Source: Magicicada septendecula | Taxonomy: Eukaryota; Arthropoda; Insecta; Hemiptera; Cicadidae | DNA length: 64,000 bases | Assembly: GCA_034769895.1 (NCBI GenBank) | Contig: CM068367.1 | Coordinates: forward strand, 315,083,986-315,147,985 | Direction: 5' to 3' | Shown: piece after piece, positions 42,761 to 53,748 of the stretch | How positions within the stretch are numbered: position 1 is the first letter of the stretch | Layout of the letters: the number at the start of each line of letters is the position of its first letter | Program-made: the position numbers and the translations under genes | Notes under the pieces: model-generated | The model's database searches: none | Told to the model about the DNA's origin: nothing | The model's input: only the letters and a program-made list of their open reading frames with translations

Positions 42761-44167
42761 TCAGTCAGAAAACATTTCGATACCGCACATATCTGCGTCG
42801 GAATCTGTTTCCGGCTCACAATCACTGTCACTCTCACTATCTAATGAAATCACAAACCTATCGGTTTCTTCGTCAATAATTATGTCTCTTTCATAGTATT
42901 CCCTCTCTAATCTTTTAACTCTATCACACAGAGGTTTCCAGTCATCTTCGGACAGTTCAGCAAATTTTCGTTCACACAAGGCAATTACATCATTCATTTT
43001 AAATGTAGTATTGTGTTTTGCAACATGCCCTTTCACGATAGACCATATCATCTCGATCGGGTTTAAATCGGGATGATATGGCGGAAGTCGCAGTGTCGTA
43101 TGACCATGTGCTTTCAGTAGCTCGTCAACTACATACGTTTTCTTGTTACTCTGGTGTTTTTTTATAAGCGTTAAAAGTTCAGGCTTCAACATATTTTTCG
43201 AAAATGGGACACTGTTATCCTCTAACCATTTTATCATATCCTCCTTTTTGGAATTCGAGGTGGGTGCCTTATGTATCTCCACATTGTGATAGGCTGCATT
43301 ATCCATTACAACAACACATTCAGGAGGTAGGTTGGGAAGAAGTTTCTCTTGCAACCATTTTATGTAATTGTCTTTATTCATTTGGTCATGGTAATCGCCA
43401 CTCTTTCTTCCAGCCTTCCACATTAAAAGACAATTCGGTATGCAACCCATTTCGTCTCCAGCGTTGATAATTATCAGCCTTTCGCCTTTAGATACTGGCC
43501 GGTGTATACATTTTGCACTGTCGTCTCTCCACGATTTAGATGACACATGACTAGAGAGAATATATGACTCGCCCACATAAACAATTGGTCTTTTCTCTTC
43601 CCTGTGCTTAATGAGACATTTTAAATAGTGAATACGCTTTTGGCGTAAGTCACTCTTTTCAATAAGAACTTTCCTATTACTTGGGGTAGATTTCCACTTA
43701 AAACCTAGCGATTTCAAAATGACTCTTAAACTACGGTCGCTACCTTTAAAATTAATCTTGTCTTCAAGTTTTTTCCTAATTATATCTGCGGTTGGAAGTT
43801 TCCGTTCAGCCACACACACTTCATGAACAGTTCTACGAACAACGCATTTATCAAAATCGTCGATACCAGTAACGGGTTTGTCCCTTTTATATTTCTTTGG
43901 AGTCGAAAATGAACATGTTGGACTACCATCCTCACACATTTTCTTGGCTTCTTGCAGTATTGTCTGAACTACCGTCCTTGAAACTCCACATGCGGCTGCT
44001 GTTCTCTCTTGGCATTTTTGAATGGGTACAATAAAGCCGTCATTACATTTTCCAGTTTTCATTATTGCTTGTGCTTCTTTTTTCATGAAATCATAAACGT
44101 TTTTTATTATTTCCCTGCTCTGACTATGTAGTTTCTTGCCTTTTAATTTTGATACAAAGTCTGACAT
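42761..44167 (-). CDS. DDE transposase of the Sailor (DD82E) group, first catalytic Asp lost
   Basis: 468 residues from ATG at 44167; the frame is open ten codons further but only from TTG. The N-terminal 150 residues carry helix-turn-helix-like DNA binding (CQERTAAACGVSRTVVQTIL). The catalytic domain follows: YVGESYILSSH (about residue 199), LIIINAGDEMGCIPNCLLMWKAG, VVVMDNAAYHN (Asp 289) and LPPYHPDLNPIEMIW (Glu 372). Exactly 82 residues lie between Asp 289 and Glu 372, the spacing that defines DD82E/Sailor. In relatives the first motif is DES or DET. Here codon 199 (43571-43573) is GGC, Gly, so the protein should bind DNA but not cut it. The frame is otherwise intact, suggesting a recent loss. 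The C-terminus is acidic. Confidence 0.88.
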   Translation of the reverse strand: MSDFVSKLKGKKLHSQSREIIKNVYDFMKKEAQAIMKTGKCNDGFIVPIQKCQERTAAACGVSRTVVQTILQEAKKMCEDGSPTCSFSTPKKYKRDKPVTGIDDFDKCVVRRTVHEVCVAERKLPTADIIRKKLEDKINFKGSDRSLRVILKSLGFKWKSTPSNRKVLIEKSDLRQKRIHYLKCLIKHREEKRPIVYVGESYILSSHVSSKSWRDDSAKCIHRPVSKGERLIIINAGDEMGCIPNCLLMWKAGRKSGDYHDQMNKDNYIKWLQEKLLPNLPPECVVVMDNAAYHNVEIHKAPTSNSKKEDMIKWLEDNSVPFSKNMLKPELLTLIKKHQSNKKTYVVDELLKAHGHTTLRLPPYHPDLNPIEMIWSIVKGHVAKHNTTFKMNDVIALCERKFAELSEDDWKPLCDRVKRLEREYYERDIIIDEETDRFVISLDSESDSDCEPETDSDADMCGIEMFSD

Positions 44168-44406
44168 ATTTGCCAAAATTGCGAAGCACAAACACAAAAA
44201 ATATAATACACAATTGAAGATTCACTACACTAACAAGACGCACCAACGAGTATAAACAAAGTGGTACAACACAGTTTACGCAATACACTTCGAGGCGTAG
44301 CCGTACACTGAAGTAAAAAAAATCCAATCATTTGCAAGCTGTTGACAGCGGATGTTTTCAGTTCCAACTGCTTACAACCCGTCCTTCCTCATCACGCCTG
44401 TCGGAA

Positions 44407-44451
44407 CTGTCGTCAAGGTCAAGCTCGCAGATTGGTACCGGTGTGTATACT
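44407..44451 (-). repeat. Right terminal inverted repeat of the Sailor element
   Basis: 45 bp, exact inverse of 41076-41120. Confidence 0.92.
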
Positions 44452-44762
44452 TCTCCAGGTGGCACCATTTGACTCTGATATATTATAATCGAGTTACCTA
44501 TTCGCTTGTTAACGAGTTTGTTAACTAACTAGAACTTCGAATTCAGTAAGTACATGGTGAGTACATAACTTGTATTTATTTCAGCAACATTAAAATCTGG
44601 GGCGAATTACACCTATCCACGTGCGCCTGCGAGGGAATCAACTCGAATAATTCGTCATCAGATTTTTTTTATTGTACATTGTTAGAGAAATTTTGCGAAA
44701 TTTGGCTGGATTGGAATGACTAATCACGAACTAGCAGAATCACAACATCGGCACTAATCCCT
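44452..44762. other. DNA between the Sailor and Penelope elements
   Basis: Holds CAGGTGGCACCATTTGACTC at 44456-44475. On the minus strand this gives TGGTGCCACCTG next to a possible LTR end, another primer-site-like motif. No ORF. Confidence 0.3.
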
Positions 44763-44867
44763 TTATATATATATATATTTCAATCACTTTCTGCTACAGT
44801 CCGTTTCTTGATGTATATAATACTATAATACTTATTACTAATTTACCTCAAGATATACTTTTTTCCT

Positions 44868-45743
44868 TTAGGAACATGTTTCGGGAGATCTTGTTCTCCC
44901 ATCTTCAGCCTTCGCCATCTTGTTTCTGGTGAAGTATTTGTGTGTTGGCTTCTGGATGTTATTAAGGTAGTTTGTTGGTCTTTGGTCCTTCAAAGTTGCA
45001 TTATTGTGTGTGGTTGTGGTATCTGTTTTTGTATTTTGTGTATTTTCGATGTTGAGTGCTTTGAATATTGTGTCATGTTTTGTATTGATTTGTATTTGTT
45101 CTGGTATTAATTTGTTTTGTGTTTTATGTTTGTAAATCTGTAAATTTTCCCAAATGTTCATTATGGTGCCTTTGTGTGGTATATGTTTTATTAGTGTTAC
45201 ATTGGTTATGTCTGGGAATTCATGTCCTGTGTTTATTGCATGTGTGGCTAAATTGGATTTATATATATTTGGTTTTTTGTATGCTTTTAGGTGTTCAAAA
45301 TAACGTTTTTTCAGCTGTTTTTTTGTTTGTCCTATATAACATTTATTGCCATCTTGGCATTCAATTTTGTATATACCGTTGGTTGTTGTATTATCTTTGT
45401 TGTGTGAGCTATTTAGATTTTGTAATTTATTTTTATTAGTTTTGTATGCTATTTTTATATCTGTGTTTTTAAATAGTTTTGTTAGTTTATTCATTTTATT
45501 ATTTATATATGTGAATGTGGCCCATTTTTTGTTGTTATTATTTATGTGTTGTTCAGTTTGATTAATTCTTAATTGTTCAGTTTTTATTTTGTATTTGATT
45601 TTATTTTCTATTTTGATCATAGTATTTTTATTGTATCCATTTGCATAACCAATTTGGTATATTATATTTCTTTCTTTGTCAGTTTCTTGTTTGTTTAGGG
45701 GTATTTTGTACATTCTGTTAAATAACGAATAAAATGCTGCCAT
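44868..45743 (-). pseudogene. Penelope GIY-YIG endonuclease part
   Basis: The first 30 residues (HKMAAFYSLFNRMYKIPLN) are the conserved end of the reverse transcriptase/thumb. The GIY-YIG nuclease follows: GIYKIECQDGNKCYIGQTKKQLKKRYFEHL, then ATHAINTGHEF and IWENLQIYKHK. This nuclease nicks target DNA for reverse transcription. It is out of frame with the polymerase by one net base. It is 291 residues long, and the C-terminal tail is Asn/Thr-rich. Confidence 0.85.
44879..44908 (-). ncRNA. Hammerhead-ribozyme-like core at the Penelope 3' end
   Basis: The minus strand reads CTGAAGA, T, GGGAGA, loop, TCTCCC, GAAA. CUGANGA plus a stem closing on GAAA is the hammerhead catalytic core, and hammerheads are known in Penelope-like elements. 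There is one extra U between core and stem II, and I could not build a clear stem III with a cleavage triplet. Activity is therefore doubtful. Confidence 0.4.
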
Positions 45744-47125
45744 TTTATGTTGTGGTGGGTGGTCAGAATGGTTAGGTATAATGATGTTAGTGGAAGTTGG
45801 TTTTCTATATATTGCATATTGTATGTGTTTGTTTTATATCTTGTGATGGTTATGTCTAAATAGTTGATTTTGTTATGTTTTTCTTTTTCTTCTGTGAATT
45901 GTATTTTGGGATGTATGTTATTGATTTGTTTCAGTATGTTCTCTGCATTTGTGTTTTTGTTATTTGATACATATAGTCCATCATCTACATATCTTATCCA
46001 TATGCCATCTGGGTCATGTTTTTTTATGATATTTTGTATTTTGGTGTCTATGTGTTGTAGGAATATTTCTGCTATTATGCTTGATAATGGTGATCCCATT
46101 GCTAAACCTTCTTTCTGTTGATAAATTTTGCTATTAAATTCAAAGTAATTTTGTTTTAGTATTAGTTGGAGACTATTTTTTATTTCGGTTATATATTGTT
46201 TGTTTTCATTTTGTTCTATAAGTTTGTTTATTATTATGTCAATTGTTTCTTCTACTGGGATATTAGTGTACATGTTTGTTATGTCATATGATGTGAAAAA
46301 TGTATTTTCATTTATATTTATTATTTTTAGTTTGTCTATTAATTCGTATGTATTTTTTATGTTATGATGGTTATTTGTTAGATGGTTATTTTTTAGTTTT
46401 TGTGCTATTATTCTTGCTATTTTGTATGTAGGAGCTTTTTTGAAATTGATTAATGGACGTATTGGGTTGTTTAATTTGTGTATTTTTATTAGGCTGTTCA
46501 TTTTAGGTGGTTCTGGATCATTGTTTATATATATGTGTATGTTTTTATTGTTGAAAATGTTTTTATTTGTTTTTATTAGTTTTATTGTTTGTTTAAGATA
46601 GTTTTCTGTTGGGTTTTTATCTAGTTGTACGCATTTATTATTGTTGATGAAGTCTTCGGTTTTTTTGATGTAGTCTGTTTTATCAATGATTACTGTTGCT
46701 TGACTTTTGTCTGCTTTAGTTATTATTAAATTATTGTTCTTTACTTTATTTTTAATTTCTTTTATTGTTTTATTGTTTTTCTTTTGTTTATCTTTGTTTT
46801 TCATTTCGCTAGTGATTATTTTTTTAATTATATGTGTTGCTTCTGTTCTTTTTTCTTCTTGTATATTGTCTTTTATTAGGTTAATGGCAAATTCTGTTTC
46901 TACTATTAAATTTTCTAGATTTTTGTTTGCATTTTGGGTTATGTTAGTTTTTGACATATTGTTTAAATATTCTGTTTCTTTTTTGTTAAATTCTGTATTG
47001 CTGAGGTTAATGGTTCGAGGGTAAAATGTGTGTTTATTTTTGTTTTTTTGTTTTTGATTTTTGTTTTGTTGTTTTAATGTGTTAAGTTTTCTGTTGATTG
47101 TATAAGTTTTTTTTGTTTTTTTCAA
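45695..47125 (-). pseudogene. Penelope reverse transcriptase part
   Basis: About 476 residues; the open frame begins at a TTG, not an ATG. Reverse transcriptase motifs in order: ADKSQATVII (motif 1 region), RPLINFKKAPTYKIARIIAQ, FFTSYDITNMYTNIPVEETI (motif A, catalytic Asp), GLAMGSPLSSIIAEIFLQHI (motif B), WIRYVDDGLYVS (motif C, catalytic YVDD) and YLDITITR (motif E). All catalytic residues are present. The frame runs out just before the GIY-YIG part because of a frameshift near 45790. Telomerase-like in class, as in other Penelope polymerases. Confidence 0.88.
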
Positions 47126-47162
47126 ATCTTATTTTATTTTCTATGTTATTGTATTTATTATT

Positions 47163-47402
47163 TCAAGTGACTGGATGTAATAAACTTGTTAGCTCTAAGT
47201 GTAGTTTGTATATGTCTAGTGTTATGCTATTTTTCTTACTGTATAATTGATTAATTTCGTTTTGTATCCATAGCCTTTGTGCTTGTTTTATAGTTTTTTG
47301 TGCAGTCATGTTTTTGTTGTTTGTGTTTATGTTGATGTATTTAGGTGTTAATTTATGTTTTTGGCATTGTCTATTGAAGTATATGTTTATGTTTGTGTTC
47401 AT
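47163..47402 (-). pseudogene. Penelope N-terminal segment
   Basis: 79 residues (INIYFNRQCQKHKLTPKYININ...QRLWIQNEINQLYSKKN...LHLELTSLL). This resembles the region before the polymerase in Penelope proteins, where an N-terminal helix precedes a KF--L-C-based core. It ends at TGA and is out of frame with the polymerase that follows at 47125. Confidence 0.6.
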
Positions 47403-47626
47403 TAGTTGTTTTTTCGTGTTTGAAATTTGTTTAACAATTTGGTAATGTGGTTATATGGAATTGTGGTTATGTTGTTTGTGTACATGTTAATGTATATTTA
47501 TGTGAGAGATGATTTGTTATCCGTTATTTGGTAGTTGATTTCACTTATTTGATATTCACTTCACTATTTTTTTTCACTATACACTTTTGTGTATATATAT
47601 ATGTATATATATATTGTAATGTAGTC

Positions 47627-47824
47627 GTGTGTATGGCTACCGTTTTACTCTGCAAAATGTGAATAATGTACAATTTGTGTGTGATGGGTGTAACGTGTCT
47701 TCTCTATCCGTAGTTCAAATGCGTGCAACTTCCGCAGATTTCGTCCGTTGCGAACGTACGAATAACCAGGTCTTGATGTTCTTACCTGATGTTCACTAGG
47801 GGTATGAAAATCCCGGTGGCACCA
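47627..47824 (-). mobile_element. Leader fragment with primer site, cut by the Penelope insertion
   Basis: Matches 53549-53745 with very few changes. It includes the primer site (47799-47824), in which TGGCGCCACC has become TGGTGCCACC. It lies on the far side of the 3' LTR, where flanking DNA would be expected, showing that a second element copy once continued here. Confidence 0.82.
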
Positions 47825-47827
47825 AAT

Positions 47828-50550
47828 TGTTTTCTTAAAACAATTAAAATAAAGTTCAAAGGTGTATGACCAGCGCAGCTCAGGCGGTTTGAATAATTCA
47901 AATATTTCCGCCAGCTAGGCCCACTGGAGCACACAGCAGTTCGATGCGTGGGCTGTGTAAATCGTTAGTCGTCTGCTAAAACGTACATAAAGTATTGTGC
48001 ACCTCCTAATGAAATTATAACACCGTGGTTACACTCAATACTTACACATTTTTTATTATTGATTGTTATTCATTTAATACAAATTATTCTAATACAAATG
48101 CTCCGGTTGTTTATATGAGACAATTACAGGGTTTGACAAATCGATATTTGAATTGATAACCAGACGTTTAATAATGGCGTCTGTTGTAAATAGTACATCA
48201 GTTATTAATGTTTGTTTGTCACAGGTTCTTGAGGTTACGTTAAAAGGATTACAAATGTTTAAAACAATAAAAATACACACCCTTACATCAAGTAAACTTA
48301 ACTAACATATTGTGTAGGTATAATTTGTTTAGCGCAGTGTAGTAAAAGTGTTTACAAGTTATGGATCATTAACAACAGTTTATATTGGTTAGTTTATAAA
48401 TTGTCAGTGACTTAGTATTCTTTTTAATCTTTGAAAGTAATTAATTTCAGTTCAGTGAGATTTCTACCTTTAGTGAGAAATAATTAACGTGAGTTTATTT
48501 ATATATTTGGTAATTTAATAGGTACTTATCACTTCCGTAGTTATGGCGAATTCATACGATCTGTTATTCATGGGTTATACTACAATCTTCTTTAATTTGC
48601 TTGGTTCAGGACATCAGTCATCTTTTCCAGTTTAATTGGTAGTAATTTATTTTCTTTTTTCGTTAATTTGGCCTCAACTTCAATAATATGGTTCCAGTCC
48701 TCGTCTTATGTCTTAGTATACACTTAGTAGTAACTTCTTCTGATATTTTCTATGTTTTAATTGACAATTTTGGTCACTCGAAAATTAGCGTCTATACCAT
48801 TAAAGCGTCATGCATTCAGTAAAAAAATCTAACGGTATTTTTTCTTGTTACTCCACAGTTTCCATGGTAACGTAATTATTCTCCCTGGTCGATCTCAAAA
48901 TAAACACATTGTTATCAAACTTTGAATTTTTTGTTTAATTTGAATAAATATTTTATAATGGCTATATTTACTTGGGGATAATTTCAATGGTTGTAATCTT
49001 TACATAGATGTTCCTATTTTCTTTCAAAGATTAGTTTGATATCTTACAAGATTGGTCTAAGCCATGTATTAATTTTTTAGTCCAAAATTGATAATACTAT
49101 GTTAATACATAATTTACTTATTTCTAAGTTTTAATATAATTCTGCCATGTTCCCTTTCGTTACACATAATTATTATATTTTGCCTATTATTTCTTATAAA
49201 GGTATTGCTATTATTTTCTTTATAAATTCCTTACTTCCTTAAAACATACTAACATATTACTGTAAAACTATTTCTTCTGGTATTTATTGCCTTAAACATT
49301 AAGCCAATAACTTCTTTCTTTAAATTAACAAATGAACAAATTTGGTGAGTGTTATACCTACACCATCTCTTTTATAACAGTAATCACCCTGGTGATTTTT
49401 ATACTGAGATAATATTTTTTCTGTTTTTTACATTCACAATTATTCTGTGTCTTTCAGTCTAATATACTTAACTTAATTGCTCATTTAATATGTGCTTATG
49501 TTTTGGGTTTGTCACACTTGTTTAACTCTTTTTTCTTAAGATTATATGCTGTTTATTTTATTACACTTATCACTTCACTGTTCATCTTTGTCACTCCCTA
49601 CCTATCTCTAATTACCCTTATATTTCTCACGATCTCACTATTATTACAAAGTTTTTGTATCTAATGAGTTCATGTCTCTTGTTAACTTCAGACTGTCACA
49701 TATCATTTTATAATATTCAAACAACATGGTATTGTAAATACATCTTTCAAATAAAACATAACTTTGTATACATTGTCATTAAAGTGATAAAAATTGGTCT
49801 GAAATGTCATAATTAGTAATAATAACAACAATTTAATAATGTTAAAATATATTGTGTTAATTGAAACATACTACATCTGTAGCAACAGCAATAATATTAG
49901 CGAATAAATAAACTCTCCAAAACCTTATACTTTCAAACACATAATGCTGAAGTAACATACATACTGCTGAAATAATCCTAGTAAAAGTTCCAAAGTATAT
50001 AGTAGGCTATACAATTTGTTCTCTGATTGAATCACGCACACATTTCTATTCCCTGTCTGTATGAGTGTAATTTTAAACATAACAGCTGACACATCACCTA
50101 TAGATAAGGATATACATACAATCATATCTACACTTGGTTTTTTATGTATAACAATTGCTGAGATACTGTCATTTACAAGTTACCACTAATAAAAATTTAA
50201 ACATAAATTATTAATAATAATAAAAAATTATGTTCTTTTAAAACAATCTTATGAGTTAATTGTTATGGCCATGTAATTTTTTTTTCGTTTTTCTTCACTG
50301 TCTTCTTGTCTCGCTTTACTTTGGTTAATATCTGGCCAATCCCTGGGGTTGGGTCAATGTCAGTTGTCTGTCAGTCTAGTTCGTATTTTCTTGTTTTGTA
50401 ACCACCTTTGGTTGTATTCTTCTTCCTTCACTATTGATTATATTTACTACTTTCATTCTCGTTATCATTTATCTATCAAAATATATTGTTTCTTGGCATT
50501 TTTTACATACTTATTTATATCAAATGTGATCAGGGTTTGGCAATGTTATA
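47828..50550 (-). repeat. Middle LTR of the array (3' LTR of the coding unit), 2.7 kb
   Basis: Ends at TGTTTTCTTAAAACA (plus strand) on the left and GGCAATGTTATA on the right. It is paired with 53749-56472 (2723 and 2724 bp). ORFs at 48089 and 49925 recur in the partner only because it is a copy. Confidence 0.85.
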
Positions 50551-50568
50551 TAATGCCCTTCCACCAAA
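50551..50568 (-). other. Polypurine tract of the array element
   Basis: The minus strand reads TTTGGTGGAAGGGCATTA directly before the LTR start. GGTGGAAGGG is a suitable plus-strand primer. Confidence 0.5.
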
Positions 50569-51736
50569 ATTGATCATTTTATAAAACGTGAATTTAAGTT
50601 TGATGAAATTATCAATTGTATCGTATCAATTTTTTTTTTTTTTTTTCAAATTCTGCTTCTCATTCATTTTTTATAATTAATTCGGTATCTTTTATTTCCA
50701 TTCTTCTTAGTCTTTTCTTCATTATTTTCTCACATTGCGAACTGGCTTATTGATTTTTTATTATAACTTATTCCCTATAAATCTTATTTTTCATCAAAAC
50801 TACTCTTATACTGATATCAGGGGAACATCATCCCTGCTCAGTAAAATGATTGCTGGTTCATTCAACAGACAATCTCAATTAATAATTCTTAAATATAGTC
50901 AACTCGTGACTCAAAATAATAATAATAATAATCATAATCATAATATTTGTTGGGAATCTTTTACTTTTATACTTCATTGTTGCTCAGTTCGAGTCATATA
51001 TTGTTTCATCTTTCTTTATAGATACTATTTGAAGCATTGTTTTTTATTGATACAATTCACATTTTTATTCATTTTTAATTCCTCTTTGTTTCATCTCCTC
51101 TCACATTATAACTCTTAGAACGTTTATTTTATTTATATCGTTTTGTGATCATTGGTTTGGGTAATTTTACTTCCCCTCTTTCTAAATAGTTGTGGAAGCT
51201 GATCATTTTGATTGATATTTTTTTTCATAATTTTTTAGATATCATAGTAAGTTATTGCTTCTTACTAGTTAGGAATTTTTTGTAGCTTATTCCTTCATAG
51301 TATGTCATGCTTTTCATGCCTCATTTTTTGGCTAAACATTATGGTAATTTAATCTTATTTTGTAGGAATGTTTTGTAACTACACTCCTCTATTGTTAATT
51401 TTTATTTAAATATTGTAGTAAGTTGGTTGCTCTTACTTTATATGAATGCCTTGTGACTTTTATCTCTCCATTTTTACTTGTTCTAAAATATTATCGAGAT
51501 ATTTGGGTAAGCTTTTCTTACATATCTTTTTTGATTTTTTACAATTTTTTATTCATCATAATGGTTTCTCTAATGCTTAGTGTAAGCTGTACTTACGAAT
51601 GTTTTGGAATTTTGACATTCTTTAGAGATCTTTTCTTTATGACATTGGCAGACTTGTTTGTTTGTCACTTTATTTTTTTTTTTTTCTTTATTTAAAGTAT
51701 TTTTGTTGGTTTTTTACTTTAAATTGTTTTTTACAG
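50569..51736. other. Internal T-rich DNA of the LTR element, no gene
   Basis: Lies between the integrase tail and the polypurine tract. Strongly A-rich on the element's coding strand. The plus-strand ORFs here (Phe/Ile/Leu-rich) come from base composition. Confidence 0.5.
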
Positions 51737-51895
51737 TTATTGTTGATTGTCATAATATTTCTTAATTGAGGCTTGATTGTATACCCCCTTTATTTTCTTG
51801 GTGACAGGGTGAGTGATCTCGTAAGTGTTATTGCCCTTGTCTTTTGTTATAGTGTATGGTCCCATATTCCAGTGTTTATCTGCATTTGGTTTATC
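51737..51895 (-). pseudogene. Integrase C-terminal (GPY/F module) remnant
   Basis: In the frame +1 to the Gag-like ORF, 52 residues end at a normal TAA: HWNMGPYTITKDKGNNTYEI, then VTKKIKGVYNQASIKKYY. W-GPY-I, N-TYEI and a basic V-NQASIKKYY end are the marks of the GPY/F module at the C-terminus of Ty3/gypsy integrases. Reverse transcriptase and the integrase core are absent. The element therefore lost nearly all of pol and retains the last exon-length stretch. Confidence 0.7.
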
Positions 51896-53249
51896 CATTG
51901 TCCATGATCACACGAGTTTCCTCCGTTGTTCTGACTGCTCTGGTGTGCATCACTGTTTCTGTCTGTGTTATATATATCTCTTCTATCTGGTACAGCCACT
52001 CTTCTAATACCATGTGTTCTCTGGCATCAGTGCCTACCTCAATCACTTGATGATGTTGTTTACTACTCAACGAAGTTAATCGTACCTTCGTTATTGATCT
52101 TCTCACTGATATTGGTTTATTTGGTATTTCTATCTCTGGTAATTTCCCTTTTCTTGTAGACTTTCTCAATTTGTCATACATTGTTTTGTTGTGATGCTTT
52201 TCAATTTTGGATATCCTCCATTTAAAGATAGGTTTGTTGAAAGTTTTACTCGCTGGTTGATCGTTGATCCCTCCTAGAATTTCCTTCAGAGTTCTCCTGC
52301 ACTCCATAACATTCATCATTTCCGTATGGTCATTAATTGGTCGATTAAACGTCTCAAGTAGTCCGTTCTTCATCATCTCCAATTCCTCTCTTGTATTGAT
52401 TCGTTTTCTCTGATGTATTTTCTTAGTCTTCTTAATTATCTGTTTTTTCTGTACTCCTCTACGGTTGGTTCCTTTGAGTTTACTTTTCTCTTTGTTTTCG
52501 TTACCTTTATTTTGATGTAACAATGTATTTGGGTCTTCTTGAATTTCTGTTTTTTCATTATTTCCTTCTGGAGTGGTGTTTATTGTTTCATTCACCTTCT
52601 TGAACCCGTTACCTAATGTCTCATTAAGTAGATCTATTTGGTAATTGGTTTCTTCCCCTTTCTTATTCATCTCCATTTTTGTCTGGTCGCTTTCTTCACG
52701 ACGTTCTCTGAAAATTAGTCTTATTTGCTGCTTCATTTCTTTTTTATTTTTCTCGTGGTCCTCCTTCAGCTGTTCCTTCAATTCTTCCTTTAATTCTTCG
52801 TTTCTTTGCTGAATTTCCTCCAGTAATCGTTGTTGTAGTGTTTCATTATTTTGGTTGACTGTTTTCCTCAATTCTTCCTTAGTACTCACTATTTTTTCAT
52901 TGATCTGTTTCAAATTGTCACTGGTTTCTTTCTTCATGCCGTCGAATTTATTGTTCATCTCCTTCAAACTCTCCTCATTCTTGTCGAATTTATTGTTCAT
53001 CTCCTTCAAACTCTCCTCATTCTTGTCTAATTTTCCATTAATCAACTCCCATAATTTTTGTAAATCCATTCCTCCTCTGGCTTCCTCCCTATCTCCAGCC
53101 TGTGTTTCCATTTCTTCATCTTGGCTTGGTTCTGTTGTGGTTATTACTGTCTCCACTTCTTCAATCGGTGTTCCTTCCTCTTCTTCCCCTCTGTTTTCTT
53201 CCATCTCCTTCTCCTTTGCCAATTTTTTCGACAATCCTCTGGTGTGCAT
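51891..53249 (-). CDS. Gag-like coiled-coil protein, possibly fused to a pol tail
   Basis: 452 residues from ATG (MHTRGLSKKLAKEKEMEE). The start and the acidic stretch to residue 60 are typical of arthropod Ty3/gypsy Gag. Residues 60-210 are a coiled coil with an exact internal duplication (NEESLKEMNNKFDK). The section KMEMNKKGEETNYQI matches the end of the protein at 4325-5428. From about residue 250 the protein is strongly basic and no longer Gag-like. It ends beside, and one base out of frame with, the integrase GPY/F remnant. No zinc knuckle or protease is seen. The most likely reading is Gag N-terminus joined by deletion to distal pol-derived sequence. Confidence 0.62.
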   Translation of the reverse strand: MHTRGLSKKLAKEKEMEENRGEEEEGTPIEEVETVITTTEPSQDEEMETQAGDREEARGGMDLQKLWELINGKLDKNEESLKEMNNKFDKNEESLKEMNNKFDGMKKETSDNLKQINEKIVSTKEELRKTVNQNNETLQQRLLEEIQQRNEELKEELKEQLKEDHEKNKKEMKQQIRLIFRERREESDQTKMEMNKKGEETNYQIDLLNETLGNGFKKVNETINTTPEGNNEKTEIQEDPNTLLHQNKGNENKEKSKLKGTNRRGVQKKQIIKKTKKIHQRKRINTREELEMMKNGLLETFNRPINDHTEMMNVMECRRTLKEILGGINDQPASKTFNKPIFKWRISKIEKHHNKTMYDKLRKSTRKGKLPEIEIPNKPISVRRSITKVRLTSLSSKQHHQVIEVGTDAREHMVLEEWLYQIEEIYITQTETVMHTRAVRTTEETRVIMDNG

Positions 53250-53719
53250 ATTGTAACCTTTCGTAATCGCCGCTAGAATTTATAGGGTTTAATTGTATAA
53301 TTTCTTTATTATTCTAGCCCTACTAGTTGGCGCGCCACTTTGTATAATATCGGGACGTCCGCCTCGTTCAAGCCCCGCGATGGAAGCCACTTTGTATAAA
53401 AACGGTTTACCTGTCCTGTTAATTATTGTTGAACAGTGTGTAGCGAACCGTTTTATACTTATTAGTCGACCTTTTTTCTCGCCGTTAGAAGTTCGTATTT
53501 CTCTCTCTTCTAGCTCCAGCGGTTGGTCGTCAATTTGTAATATAGACGTGTGTACGGCTACCGTTTTACTCTGCAAAATGTGAATAATGTACAATTTGTG
53601 TGTGATGGGTGTAACGTGTCTTCTCTATCCGTAGTTCAAATGCGTGCAACTTCCGCAGATTTCGTCCGTTGCGAACGTACGAATAACCAGGTCTTGATGT
53701 TCTTACCTGATGTTCACTA
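53250..53719 (-). other. Leader (5' untranslated) of the LTR element
   Basis: Between primer site and Gag ATG. The stretch around 53250-53275 (GGCGATTACG, AAGGTTACAAT) resembles the corresponding leader of the element at 5428-5500. ORFs here and across the LTR border are not conserved at the other element. Confidence 0.55.
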
Positions 53720-53745
53720 GGGGTATGAAAATCCCGGTGGCGCCA
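53720..53745 (-). other. tRNA primer-binding site of the array element
   Basis: The minus strand reads TGGCGCCACCGGGATTTTCA. The plus strand resembles a tRNA 3' arm ending in GCGCCA. It lies three bases (ATT) from the LTR. It is closely similar to 5745-5770, so both families use the same or a similar tRNA. Confidence 0.75.
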
Positions 53746-53748
53746 AAT

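Larger units (their letters stand above)
41076..44451 (-). mobile_element. DD82E (Sailor-type) IS630/Tc1/mariner transposon
   Basis: Perfect 45-bp terminal inverted repeats (41076-41120 and 44407-44451) start AGTATACACACCGGTACC. The 3.4-kb body holds one long transposase ORF on the minus strand and, downstream of it, a Penelope fragment that inserted later (42041-42565). TA dinucleotides sit at the tips within GTATAC. The exact duplication boundary is ambiguous because the tip is palindromic. Confidence 0.88.
44763..47626 (-). mobile_element. Penelope-like retroelement, near full length, frameshifted
   Basis: Carries, in order on the minus strand, an N-terminal region, a reverse transcriptase, a GIY-YIG endonuclease and a 3' end with a hammerhead-like core. 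It runs into (AT)n tracts on both sides (44763-44780, 47596-47620). It cuts off the leader of the LTR element at 47627. At least two frame breaks (near 47150 and 45790) make it non-coding as one protein, though each domain is well kept. The 3' end is shared with 36231-36550. Confidence 0.85.

Noticed and set aside
45119-47024. Plus-strand Phe/Leu/Cys-rich ORFs
   Set aside because: Antisense shadows of the Penelope polymerase and endonuclease.
48089-48280. ORFs repeated at 54010, 49925/55848 and 50349/56271
   Set aside because: Same reason: they lie inside the duplicated LTRs, with no known domain.
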